Origin: QZKY01 sp942492925
Lineage (GTDB): Bacteria; Pseudomonadota; Gammaproteobacteria; Burkholderiales; Burkholderiaceae_D
Direction: 5' to 3'
Length of the DNA stretch: 64,000 nucleotides
Assembly (NCBI GenBank): GCA_942492925.1
Contig: OW818641.1
Coordinates: 1,550,001-1,614,000, forward strand
Shown: positions 26,509-34,733 of the stretch, piece by piece
How positions within the stretch are numbered: the first letter of the stretch is position 1
How the letters are laid out: each line of letters starts with the position of its first letter
Notes under the pieces: model-generated
Database searches by the model: none
What the model saw: only the letters and a program-made list of their open reading frames with translations
What the model was told of the DNA's origin: nothing
Translations under genes and position numbers: made by a program

Positions 26509-28473
26509 TCAAGTCTTGGTGTAAGCGCCGCATCCGACAATGTAGTCATCAAGCTGCTCAAGATACATGGCTTTGGGTTCCATTTGCTTGGTCACCGGAT
26601 TGGTAAACATGTAGTTTTGCCAGCCTTTGCCACTTGCCTTCACGATAGCCAGGCGATCGCGCACATAAAAGTTGCCGGCACCGTCCTTGGCATCGATCAA
26701 ATCCTTGCCAACCATCGCAGGGAAGGCACCATGCGCGAGGTTGCGGCCATTCAAATCGTAGACCACGACATACAAATCGCGATCATTAAACCGGCCAAGG
26801 CGATTGCAAATTTCAGCGAACCCTTTCTCTCGCCCATGATCTTTCAGATACGCGACGGCACTGCGCACCATCTCATGCGCCTCTTCCGTCGTGCCATATT
26901 TTTCCGATTTCACCTTGAACACACCGACCACATTGGCCAGTTCTGATGACTGTCCCCGCAACGATTCCGCCGCCGCCGCCGCCTGCTCAACCAGTGCGGC
27001 ATTTTGCTGCGTAACACTATCCATCTGGGTAATAGCCTGATTGACCTGTTCGATGCCATCGCTTTGCTCGCGGCTGGCTTCGGTAATTTCTCCCATGATG
27101 TCGGTTACGCGCTTCACACTGGTGACCACTTCGTCCATCGTCGTACCGGCCTCATCAACCAGTTTATTGCCAACTTCAATTTTTCCGACAGAATCATCGA
27201 TCAACGTTTTAATCTCTCTCGCAGCATTGGCACTGCGCTGCGCAAGACTACGCACTTCCGTTGCCACCACGGCAAACCCTCTGCCCTGTTCACCGGCACG
27301 GGCAGCTTCGACAGCCGCATTCAACGCAAGAATATTGGTCTGAAATGCAATGCCATCAATGACATTGATAATGTCTGCGATTTTCCGCGATGATTCATGA
27401 ATGGCATGCATGGTCTCGACGACCTGCGATACCACCGCGCCACTCTTGACTGCCACAGTTGAGGCAACCAGTGCCAGTTCGTTCGCCTGTCGCGCATTGT
27501 CCGCATTTTGCTGGACAGTAGAAGTCAATTCCTCCATGGAGGAAGCCGTCTCTTCCAGTGAGCTGGCCTGCTCTTCGGTACGCGACGAGAGATCCTGATT
27601 GCCGGAAGCAATCTCGCCCGTCGCCGCGTTAAACGTGTCGACGCCTTGACGAACATGCCAAATCACATTTTGCAAAGCGTTGTTCATGTCACGCAACGCC
27701 TCCAACAACTGCCCGACTTCGTCCTTGGATTTCACTTCGATCTTGCTTGATAAATCTCCGCTCGCAACCCGTCTGGCGATCGTAACCGCATCACTCAACG
27801 AACGGGTGATGCCGGAAACAATTACCCCAGTCAACACCATGCCCAATACCGCGCCGGTGCAAACCACCACGATCAGAATGGTCATGGCCCACATGAACCG
27901 GCTCGCGCTTTCTTTTTCAGCCGCTTCTTTGTGCTTCTTTGAGTAATCAGCAACAAAATCAACAATGCCGTCAATTTTCTGATTAGGAATCCGATCCATC
28001 CCCTGCACCTGTTTATCCACACTTCGCGCAGCTCCAGGCTGGGCAAGATCGTATTGCTTCAAGGCTGCCAAATACTTTGTGCTGAGTTCCTGTGTCGCGT
28101 GACTCACTTCTTTCACTTGCGCAGGATTCAATTTCAGAAGACCAAAGGTCTTTTCCAGGTCAGCCAGATCCGCCTGAACAGACTGCGCTTTTTGTTCGAA
28201 GGCGTTTTTATACTTGCTGAACGCAGAAGCCTCGCCGCCTCTCAACAAGAGATTCTTCCATTCCTGTATCTGAATTTTGAAGTCCACTTGTGATTTTCGA
28301 GCCGCATCAACAGCATGCTCAAGGTGACTTGACGTCTGGGCAGCTTGATTGGCCCTGTCACGACTATCCAGTAAGGCTTGCCAGCCAACCAGCCCCGAAA
28401 GAATGGCCGTAACCACCAGAAAAATGGATAGCATTTTCAGGCGCGTGGCAATCTTTAATTTCGATATTTTCAT
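26509..28473 (-). CDS. Methyl-accepting chemotaxis protein with a C-terminal Cache-like domain
   Basis: A 654-aa chemoreceptor. TM1 (about 13-33), a periplasmic four-helix-type ligand region (about 35-185), TM2 (about 188-212) and HAMP (about 212-265) are followed by the signalling hairpin with its conserved tip (GRGFAVVATEVRSLAQRSA, about 385-403). After the signalling domain comes an extra 110-residue domain (about 545-654) with the look of a single Cache domain (EICNRLGRFNDRDLYVVVYD, GKDLIDAKD, IVGCGAY). Cache domains are normally periplasmic; here topology places it in the cytosol. The ATG at 28473 has GAGAG upstream. A flagellar sigma-28 promoter lies 78 bp before the start. Confidence 0.9.
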   Translation of the reverse strand: MKISKLKIATRLKMLSIFLVVTAILSGLVGWQALLDSRDRANQAAQTSSHLEHAVDAARKSQVDFKIQIQEWKNLLLRGGEASAFSKYKNAFEQKAQSVQADLADLEKTFGLLKLNPAQVKEVSHATQELSTKYLAALKQYDLAQPGAARSVDKQVQGMDRIPNQKIDGIVDFVADYSKKHKEAAEKESASRFMWAMTILIVVVCTGAVLGMVLTGVIVSGITRSLSDAVTIARRVASGDLSSKIEVKSKDEVGQLLEALRDMNNALQNVIWHVRQGVDTFNAATGEIASGNQDLSSRTEEQASSLEETASSMEELTSTVQQNADNARQANELALVASTVAVKSGAVVSQVVETMHAIHESSRKIADIINVIDGIAFQTNILALNAAVEAARAGEQGRGFAVVATEVRSLAQRSANAAREIKTLIDDSVGKIEVGNKLVDEAGTTMDEVVTSVKRVTDIMGEITEASREQSDGIEQVNQAITQMDSVTQQNAALVEQAAAAAESLRGQSSELANVVGVFKVKSEKYGTTEEAHEMVRSAVAYLKDHGREKGFAEICNRLGRFNDRDLYVVVYDLNGRNLAHGAFPAMVGKDLIDAKDGAGNFYVRDRLAIVKASGKGWQNYMFTNPVTKQMEPKAMYLEQLDDYIVGCGAYTKT

Positions 28474-28550
28474 AGAAAATTCTCTCTTTACGGTGACGAA
28501 ATCAACCATCAACAAGCGCTGCCACTCCCAAAACAGGGCTTATAAGTGTT

Positions 28551-28577
28551 TTTACGGCAAATATTGACTTCGCTTTA
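28551..28577 (-). promoter_or_regulatory. Sigma-28 (FliA) promoter of the chemoreceptor gene
   Basis: On the minus strand TAAAGCGA and GCCGTAAA are separated by exactly 11 bp, against the FliA consensus TAAAGTTT-N11-GCCGATAA. It points to the chemoreceptor start at 28473. The spacing and the TAAAG and GCCG cores agree; the third and later -10 bases deviate. Confidence 0.65.
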
Positions 28578-28625
28578 ATGCCATCGTGAAATAAAAATTG
28601 CCATTTCTCAAAGCACAGTCCGGCA

Positions 28626-28657
28626 ATAAAAAAGCCCCTTGGTTTCCCAAGGGGCTT
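28626..28657 (-). terminator. Terminator of the yjcH-actP operon
   Basis: A 9-11 bp stem (AGCCCCTTGG against CCAAGGGGCT, 28632-28657) is followed on the minus strand by TTTTTTATT. It lies about 28 bp after the actP stop and ahead of the chemoreceptor's promoter. Confidence 0.88.
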
Positions 28658-28684
28658 ATCGTTGACGCGTAACTTCGTGATATC

Positions 28685-30628
28685 TTAGTGAACCGTCGCC
28701 TTTTCGGCGTTAATGCCAGTGTTCTGGCGAACATAGAGTTCATCCCACATTTCTTCTGATCGCTTGTCACGCGTCAAGAGCGAAAAGAGGATCACCATCA
28801 AAAAGCCAAACGGAATGGAAATCAGGCCAGGGTTTTTCAGTGAGATGAGCGGTTTTTCCAGCCCAACGATACTGGTCGTCTTCCCCTCGAAATTTTTCAG
28901 ATCGTCTACAGCCTTGTCGTGGGTACGTTGAACGCGAGTCAGATCAGCCTCAATGGCCTTCTTTTCAGCTGCATCCGTCGTCGCATCCAGTTTTGCTTTC
29001 AGCGTGACCAGCCTCTCGCGCGCACCCGGCACGGCTGGTTTACCAGCCTGGGCAACATCGCCGTTCAAGACTTTGCTGGCCGAAGCAATGACCGCCTTGG
29101 GATACGTCATGTTAGGCGAAATCATGACCAGGACAATCGCCATCATCGTTCCACCGATCATGCCGCAAATAATTCCCCAAGTATTGCAACGCTTCCAGTA
29201 CAGCGTCAGGAATATGCACGGCAGATTCGACGATGCTGCAACGGAAAATGCCAGGCCAACCAAGTGCGCTACGTTCTGCCCTTTGGCCATGATGCCGACA
29301 AAGATCGCCAGAATCCCCACCACGATGGAAGACACGCGTGCCGCAACAACTTGTTCTTGTGGCGTCGCTTTTTCACCGCGAATCACGCCAACGTAAATGT
29401 CGTGCGCCATGGCAGAAGCGGAAGCCAGCACGAGTCCGGCCACCACCGCAACAATGGTTGCAAAAGCCACTGCAGCCACAAAGGCCAGGAAAAAATTACC
29501 CAGTATCGAATTTTCACCGCCGCCTAAAAATTGCGCCAGAAGCGGTGCTGCCATATTGCCGCCTGCATCAATAGCGGTAATCTTGGTGGAGCCAACCAGC
29601 ATGGCCGCACCGGTGCCCAGGAACAGCGTGCAGACATAGAAACCGCCGATAATCGCCATTGCCCAAATCACGGAGGTGCGCGCTGCTTGCGCCGTCGGAA
29701 CCGTGAAGAAGCGCATCAGAATATGCGGCATGCCCGCCGTACCGAAAACAAGCGCCATGCCGAGCGAAATCTGATCGATCGGGTTCTTGAGGAAAAGCCC
29801 CGGCTCCAGGAAGCGCTGTCCCAGTTCCAGCGCCGTCATGGTGTTCGCGCGGTCGCCAAGCAAGCGCGCAACTTGCTGTTGCACATTCGGGTCGTTCACG
29901 ATGGTGCCCAGATAGCCGGGCAAACTGAACCCATAGGGTGCCCAAACCAGCGTGACCAGCACCAGCGATGCCGTCACCAGCATCATGGCCTTGATAATTT
30001 GCACCCAGGTCGTGGCCTTCATCCCGCCGAACACCACATAAGCGAGCATGAGAATGCCGACGCCGACAACAGAGATTTCATAATCGATGCCGATGAGCGT
30101 CTTGATGAGCACCCCCCCGCCGACCATCTGCGCCGTCAGATAGAACGTGGAGACCACGATGGTCGAAATGGCCGCTACCGTTTTGGTTTTCTTCGGATCA
30201 TTGCGGAATGCGAGGATGTCGCCCATCGTGTACTTGCCGATGTTGCGACAAGGCTCGGCAATCACCAGCAACACAGTGATGTAACCAACCAGCCACCCCA
30301 CCGAGTACATGAAGCCGTCATAGCCATACAGTGCAATCAAGCCTGTAATACCGAGGAACGACGCGGCAGACAGAAAATCGCCCGCAATCGCCCAACCGTT
30401 CTGGATACCGCTCACCGAACGACCCGCGGCATAAAACTCCGAAGTGGATGTCGTGCTGCGCGCTGCCAGATACGTCACAAACATCGTGATCGCAATAATG
30501 GCTGCAAACACCAAAAGCGTCATCCACTTGAATTGTGGCGCCACGACGGTCGTGCTGGCATAGGCAACACCGCCAATGCCGAAAGCCAATCCGAAGATGG
30601 CCACCCGTTTCATGATTTTATTTTTCAT
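28685..30628 (-). CDS. actP: Cation/acetate symporter ActP
   Basis: A sodium:solute symporter (SSS) family protein, 647 aa, with about 13-14 TM helices, taking up acetate and related short carboxylates. Family motifs include NGWAIAGDFLSAASFLGITG (about residues 78-97), GGMKATTWVQIIKA (about 203-216), FGTAGMPHILMRFFTV (about 303-318) and the C-terminal RQNTGINAEKATVH, which mirrors the RSQTGFG end of ActP. It is about 100 residues longer than the E. coli protein. The extra length is mostly a charged, probably coiled-coil insertion at about 515-600 before the last helix. The start overlaps yjcH by 4 bp. Confidence 0.9.
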   Translation of the reverse strand: MKNKIMKRVAIFGLAFGIGGVAYASTTVVAPQFKWMTLLVFAAIIAITMFVTYLAARSTTSTSEFYAAGRSVSGIQNGWAIAGDFLSAASFLGITGLIALYGYDGFMYSVGWLVGYITVLLVIAEPCRNIGKYTMGDILAFRNDPKKTKTVAAISTIVVSTFYLTAQMVGGGVLIKTLIGIDYEISVVGVGILMLAYVVFGGMKATTWVQIIKAMMLVTASLVLVTLVWAPYGFSLPGYLGTIVNDPNVQQQVARLLGDRANTMTALELGQRFLEPGLFLKNPIDQISLGMALVFGTAGMPHILMRFFTVPTAQAARTSVIWAMAIIGGFYVCTLFLGTGAAMLVGSTKITAIDAGGNMAAPLLAQFLGGGENSILGNFFLAFVAAVAFATIVAVVAGLVLASASAMAHDIYVGVIRGEKATPQEQVVAARVSSIVVGILAIFVGIMAKGQNVAHLVGLAFSVAASSNLPCIFLTLYWKRCNTWGIICGMIGGTMMAIVLVMISPNMTYPKAVIASASKVLNGDVAQAGKPAVPGARERLVTLKAKLDATTDAAEKKAIEADLTRVQRTHDKAVDDLKNFEGKTTSIVGLEKPLISLKNPGLISIPFGFLMVILFSLLTRDKRSEEMWDELYVRQNTGINAEKATVH

Positions 30629-30951
30629 TTTGTTGCTCCAATTTTTTCTGCATCATCAATGATTTCCTGTGCCATCGCATCAAATTGCGCATTGGCCCGG
30701 CGGGAGTAAACAAAGGCAATCACCCAGGCCACAATGAACTCCAATAGCGCAAACAGGATGGCCACATTAACGACTCCCCATACCTTGACTTTGAATAGAT
30801 CAGGCAGGTACGCCGCACCGAGAGGTAACATGAAATAAAAGATGACTGAAAAAATCATGAGGCCGCATAGAAAATTTGTCTTTTTTCGATGCAGCGTCTG
30901 AAAACGCGGGTCTGCATTAATTGCAGCCCAGTTCAAGCTTGGATTGGACAT
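30625..30951 (-). CDS. yjcH: DUF485 membrane protein YjcH, ActP partner
   Basis: A 108-aa protein with two TM helices (about residues 30-52 and 62-84), belonging to DUF485. It begins MSNPSLNWAAI with the RFQTLHRKK motif near residue 18. Genes of this family lie directly upstream of actP in many proteobacteria, as here with an ATGA overlap, and it is thought to be an accessory subunit. The start is the ATG at 30951; upstream frame includes the hairpin repeats and is not coding. Confidence 0.88.
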   Translation of the reverse strand: MSNPSLNWAAINADPRFQTLHRKKTNFLCGLMIFSVIFYFMLPLGAAYLPDLFKVKVWGVVNVAILFALLEFIVAWVIAFVYSRRANAQFDAMAQEIIDDAEKIGATK

Positions 30952-31010
30952 CAATACCTCCAGCGTAAAAAAAAACAAAAAGGCGACAGATTGCCGCATT
31001 GCGATATTTT

Positions 31011-31158
31011 TGGTTGCTTTCCCACCGGGATGGGAGGGAAGCATTTTTGGCTGTCTTCCCACCAGGATGTGGCGGGAAGCATGTTTGGTGGCCTTCCCAC
31101 CGTGTTGGGGAGGGAAGATTGTTGAATTGCCTTCCCACCGGGATGGCGGGGGAAGCGC
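31011..31158. repeat. Four tandem 37-38 bp hairpin-forming repeats
   Basis: Four imperfect copies start near 31011, 31048, 31086 and 31124. Each holds CTTCCCACC (or CTTTCCCACC) followed about 10 bp later by GGGAAG, so each can fold into its own GC-rich hairpin (TTCCC/GGGAA stem). Spacers between copies are T/G rich (TTTTTGG, ATGTTTGG). The array lies between the stop of the DUF294 gene and the yjcH start, where it would be in the 5' leader or promoter region of yjcH-actP. It is not CRISPR: units are contiguous, without unique spacers, and no cas genes are present. Confidence 0.8.
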
Positions 31159-31172
31159 GTGAAACTTACTTG

Positions 31173-33080
31173 TTAAAAAGTAAAGTATTTTTCCAAAACG
31201 TTCTGCAGTATACGCGCTTGTCGGAACGTTTGTCTAAGAATATGTTGATCAAGCGAATTCAGCGTATCAGGGTTAATACGATTTGATGCTATCTCCTGCT
31301 TATTTGCTTGCTTGTGCTGCAAACGTAGCCTAAGTAACTGTATATACAGAAACGATTCAATCCACGCTTCTGTCTCGGATTTGTCCATTTTCCAGGCATC
31401 GGCGGCTGCGCGAAAGCGCTGAATGGTGCCCGTCTCGTCTGAACCCAGGGCCAATGCAAAAATACGCGCAGCATCGACAAAAGGTGTCACGCCGTTAATT
31501 TTCAGATTGAGTGTATTCTGACTCTCCCCTGATTTCTCCACCAGAAAGTTACGCCAAAGACTTAGCGGCGGACGATTACGCAACGCGTTTTCGACCATCT
31601 TCCGCAAAAACATACGATTATTTTTCAGACGGTTATTGAGCCAGTCGCGCAATTGCCGAGCCAATGCCTCGTTGCCGTAAAGATGGCGAAAGTCAAAAAA
31701 AATGGATGCGTTGAGCAACTCGTTGGCATCTCCCCTTGAGATCCACTGCGAGAAAGTGTTTTCCCATTCCTCGCTGCTCAGGCACCATTTGGGGTTGGAC
31801 GCCATGATCTCCCCTCTGCAAAGCGGAAAGCCGCAAGCATCCAGCGCACTGTTGATGTCTTTCGCCAAAGGCAAAAGACGCGCGCGGACCTGATCAGGCG
31901 TCGTGTTCTCTGGCGTACGAAAAATGATGCCGTTATCCTGATCGGTCGACATCGTTTGCTCGAAACGGCCTTCGCTTCCCATCGCGATCCAGCAAAATTC
32001 AATCTCTACCCAATCCGAATTCTCACGCGCATGCGCAAGCTTGAGTTCGATGATGCGCGTGGTCAGCAAATCGTTCAGCGTTGAAATAAACTGAGTCAAT
32101 TGCTCGGCAGCCACGCCTTGCGCCAGCATGTTTTGAGCGAGTTGCTGGATATCTTTTGCTGACTGTTTCAATGTATCGAGATCACGCGCGTTGCGAATGG
32201 CCGTACTGATCTGACGCAAGCCCACGCGCTGCAAGGCAAACAAATCGCGCTCTGAAACCACACCGATCAATCGTCCGCGATTATCAGTCACCAATACGTG
32301 ACGCACGCCTTCTTTGGCCATCAGCAATGCTGCCTCGTAAGCAAAAGCATGCGGTGGAAGCGTATAGATATTCGTGCTCATCAAGCGAATGATGGGTTGA
32401 TCGAGATCGATCTGCGGCAAGGCCACATGATCGAGCACATCGTATAGTGTGAAAATCCCGATCGGCAACCCTCCCCCAACTGCCACCATCGAACCTATCC
32501 GCATCGCATGCATGGTCTCCAGCACCTGTCGCACCGACGTATCGGGCATGCACGTCACAGGAGCGCGCCGAATGACCTCAGACAGCGGACTCGACATGGA
32601 TTGCAATTCCGTCGTCGACTGCGTGTATTGCGCCTGAATGGTATGCGCAGACTGTTCAAGCAAGTTGGCGATACGCCGGGTGCAGTAATCATTGAAGACC
32701 GCTGACATGCGCAACAACGCGTCGAACCCCTCCGCCTCCAGTTCAAAGCAGAAGACATCATCGCTGGCCGTAAAGGTGTAATTCGTCGGACGCCGTGCCA
32801 GGAGGGCACTGAGCGGAAAAAATTCGCCTTCCTGAAATTCCAAAGCCATGGCTTCTTCAACGCGCCGCGAACCTTGCCAGCCCACCACCATACCCTGACG
32901 AATAATAAAAAGCCGCGTCGGCACGCCCTGTTCCGGCGAGGTGATGATTTCGTCTTTGTCAAAATAGCTGACTTTGAGACGCTCGGCCAACCACGTCAGA
33001 TGCTCGTACTCCATGCGATCAAATGGCGCATGGTGACGAAGTTGCTCAACGGTCTGTTGTATAAGTGAAGGACTTCCCAT
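31173..33080 (-). CDS. cNMP-binding / CBS-pair / DUF294 nucleotidyltransferase-like regulator
   Basis: A 635-aa soluble protein with four parts. A cyclic-nucleotide-binding domain (about 10-140) is followed by two CBS domains (about 170-290, with VRQVLETMHAMRIGSMVAV and GVRHVLVTDNRGRLIGVVSERDL). A DUF294 nucleotidyltransferase-like domain (about 310-450, containing IAMGSEGRFEQTMSTDQDNG with the GS...D-x-D metal-site pattern) and its C-terminal helical DUF294_C region (about 480-620) complete it. Such proteins are regularly encoded beside SSS symporters, and here it lies immediately upstream of yjcH-actP. A regulatory role for acetate uptake is an inference. Its biochemical activity is not established. 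Confidence 0.85.
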   Translation of the reverse strand: MGSPSLIQQTVEQLRHHAPFDRMEYEHLTWLAERLKVSYFDKDEIITSPEQGVPTRLFIIRQGMVVGWQGSRRVEEAMALEFQEGEFFPLSALLARRPTNYTFTASDDVFCFELEAEGFDALLRMSAVFNDYCTRRIANLLEQSAHTIQAQYTQSTTELQSMSSPLSEVIRRAPVTCMPDTSVRQVLETMHAMRIGSMVAVGGGLPIGIFTLYDVLDHVALPQIDLDQPIIRLMSTNIYTLPPHAFAYEAALLMAKEGVRHVLVTDNRGRLIGVVSERDLFALQRVGLRQISTAIRNARDLDTLKQSAKDIQQLAQNMLAQGVAAEQLTQFISTLNDLLTTRIIELKLAHARENSDWVEIEFCWIAMGSEGRFEQTMSTDQDNGIIFRTPENTTPDQVRARLLPLAKDINSALDACGFPLCRGEIMASNPKWCLSSEEWENTFSQWISRGDANELLNASIFFDFRHLYGNEALARQLRDWLNNRLKNNRMFLRKMVENALRNRPPLSLWRNFLVEKSGESQNTLNLKINGVTPFVDAARIFALALGSDETGTIQRFRAAADAWKMDKSETEAWIESFLYIQLLRLRLQHKQANKQEIASNRINPDTLNSLDQHILRQTFRQARILQNVLEKYFTF

Positions 33081-33193
33081 GGCACTCTCTTCTCATGATA
33101 TTGGCGCAAAATACCACGCGGCTTTGAAAGCGTATAGCGGTCTCTGGACTGACGTGTTGTTTCGATATACTGTCCCAAAACAAAAGGTCAGGC

Positions 33194-34066
33194 ATGAGCC
33201 CCCCATCCATACGAACGCTCATCTGCTTGTCGAGCATGCTGCTGTCACTGGGGGGACTGATGATGTCCCCGGCCGCAGCGCTGTTGCTTGCTGCGATCGT
33301 ATTGATGTGCTCGCTCCCCGTCATCTTTTTCGGGTCGCTGGTTTCCCGCCTCATCGGCATCGCGCTGCTGGCAAGCGCGATCGGTCTCGCTGCCATGCAC
33401 TTTACGACAGCCCGTGAGCAAATGAAGCATTATCAACAGCGCGGAAAAGCGTCCACCCCACAGCGGCGTCACGTCTTCCGAAACACTGACTCATCTTTCT
33501 ACCAGTGCAAGGCGAATGCCAAGAGATGCAAATACGCCTGCGGTCAGCCAGTCAAAATACTTGGCGATTGTCGGACGAGAAAGAATGAACTGACCGATGC
33601 CCCCGGCGAAATAGCCAATCAGGCAGAAGATCACAATGGCTTGCAGCATGAACACGAATCCGAGAAGCAGCATTTGCAAGGCAAAGTGTTCGCTGCCCGG
33701 TGCCACGAACTGCGGCAAAAATGCCAGAAAAAACATCGCCACTTTCGGGTTCAAGACATTCATAATGAACCCACGCTTGAACAGCGCGCCGGCCGACAAA
33801 TCGACAGGCTCGGCCAAATGGATCGCGGAGCGGGCCTTCAGCGTCTTGTACGCCAGATAAAGCAAGTACACGGCGCCTGCATACTTCACGATATTAAAAG
33901 CCAGCACGGAAGAATAAAAAATGGCGGATATGCCGAAAGCGGCCATGGCCGTATGCACGCTCACGCCGCTGCACATACCCAACGCCGTAACCATCGCTTG
34001 CTTGCGACCCCGCGCGATGCCTTGCGTCAAAACAAAAATATTATCGGGGCCTGGCGCAATGGTTAG
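33194..34066 (+). CDS. Small membrane protein; 3' end uncertain, runs antisense through the lysE-type gene
   Basis: The first 75-80 residues look real, with three hydrophobic helices (LICLSSMLLSLGGLM, AAALLLAAIVLMCSLPVIFF, LIGIALLASAIGLAAM). After MKHYQQRGKA the frame stays open, but it is then the exact antisense of the LysE-family gene and the composition turns to His/Arg/Cys-rich shadow sequence. A single-base shift would end the protein at a TGA at 33487-33489. I therefore suspect a native protein of about 90-98 aa, with a frame change, a sequencing error, or loss of the original stop. No family is recognised. Confidence 0.3.
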   Translation: MSPPSIRTLICLSSMLLSLGGLMMSPAAALLLAAIVLMCSLPVIFFGSLVSRLIGIALLASAIGLAAMHFTTAREQMKHYQQRGKASTPQRRHVFRNTDSSFYQCKANAKRCKYACGQPVKILGDCRTRKNELTDAPGEIANQAEDHNGLQHEHESEKQHLQGKVFAARCHELRQKCQKKHRHFRVQDIHNEPTLEQRAGRQIDRLGQMDRGAGLQRLVRQIKQVHGACILHDIKSQHGRIKNGGYAESGHGRMHAHAAAHTQRRNHRLLATPRDALRQNKNIIGAWRNG

Positions 34067-34111
34067 CGCCGCTGAAGCGCAAAGAAAAACAAAAACGGTG
34101 GCCGCAGTCAT
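33491..34111 (-). CDS. LysE/RhtB-family amino-acid exporter
   Basis: A 206-aa inner-membrane exporter with about six TM helices. The family signature is at the N-terminus: SAALTIAPGPDNIFVLTQGIARG (about residues 10-32, in two overlapping blocks), with the APGPD motif. GFIMNVLNPKVAMFFLAFLPQF (about 112-133) is the second conserved region. I chose the ATG at 34111 (MTAATVFVF); an earlier ATG at 34159 adds 16 non-family residues. Substrate (homoserine, threonine, lysine or another amino acid) cannot be assigned. Confidence 0.9.
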   Translation of the reverse strand: MTAATVFVFLCASAALTIAPGPDNIFVLTQGIARGRKQAMVTALGMCSGVSVHTAMAAFGISAIFYSSVLAFNIVKYAGAVYLLYLAYKTLKARSAIHLAEPVDLSAGALFKRGFIMNVLNPKVAMFFLAFLPQFVAPGSEHFALQMLLLGFVFMLQAIVIFCLIGYFAGGIGQFILSRPTIAKYFDWLTAGVFASLGIRLALVER

Positions 34112-34170
34112 GAAATGTTTCCTTATCCTCAGAGTTGCGCCCATTATAAATGGCGACATCCACAGGAATC

Positions 34171-34199
34171 AAAACAAAACGGGTGCCGCAGCACCCGTT
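34171..34199 (-). terminator. Terminator after the DUF4124 gene
   Basis: A perfect 9-bp stem AACGGGTGC/GCACCCGTT (34178-34199) with a 4-nt loop is followed on the minus strand by TTGTTTTG. It is 25 bp past the stop of the DUF4124 gene and upstream of the LysE-type start. Confidence 0.75.
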
Positions 34200-34224
34200 C
34201 AAAAATCTTCATGATAAGCGTCAC

Positions 34225-34431
34225 TCATTTCGCGTACGGACACTTGCCGCCGGGGTTGTTGTCAGCCCCTTTCATTTGCGACCGGGTATCAACCTTTTTG
34301 GGGTTGGTGGAAGTTGGCGTATCGCCATAATGCACCTTCCCCTTACTGTCCACCCACTTGTAAACCTGCTGCGCCGAAGCCATCGAAAACAGCATCACAC
34401 CGGCCAAAAATACCAGAGTTGTTTTGCTCAT
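34225..34431 (-). CDS. Small secreted DUF4124 protein
   Basis: A 68-aa protein with a signal peptide (residues 1-20, MSKTTLVFLAGVMLFSMASA) followed by the DUF4124 core QQVYKWVDSKGKVHYGDTP (about 21-39) and a Lys-rich tail with one Cys. GGGAGAAAAA precedes the ATG at 34431. DUF4124 proteins are periplasmic and of unknown function. The gene stands alone between a terminator and a non-coding gap. Confidence 0.85.
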   Translation of the reverse strand: MSKTTLVFLAGVMLFSMASAQQVYKWVDSKGKVHYGDTPTSTNPKKVDTRSQMKGADNNPGGKCPYAK

Positions 34432-34733
34432 TTTTTCTCCCGGTTCCTTTTGAAAAAACAAAACCTGACGCGATGCTATCACATGACCAAAGACGCGATA
34501 CAGCCTTGGCAAACCCGCGTGTGCACCAACCAACATGGGCCGTTCACAAAGTGGAAAAACCTGACTAAAACTATTGTCCTTTGGGTCAGCGGGGTGTTAT
34601 TCTCGAAACAAGACCTTGACCGGTTCCTTCTGTCATTTCTCGGGCTTCTGGTAAAGAGAGGTGTCCTGCCCAGTACTGTTGTTGGTATTTCCCCACTTTT
34701 TCGAATTCAACGTCACTCAGGGAGATCTGCGCC
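34432..34733. other. 302-bp intergenic gap
   Basis: This stretch separates two divergent genes and should hold their promoters. I see an imperfect direct repeat (CCGGTTCCTT at about 34440 and 34620) and GACGCGAT twice (near 34468 and 34492), but no hairpin terminator and no convincing gene. Confidence 0.4.

Noticed and set aside
29531..30709. A 392-codon open frame on the plus strand
   Set aside because: It is antisense to actP and is His/Arg/Gln-rich without domains; actP is unmistakable on the other strand.
31011..31158. CRISPR-like repeated pattern
   Set aside because: Units are contiguous 37-38 bp copies without unique spacers, each self-complementary, and there are no cas genes.
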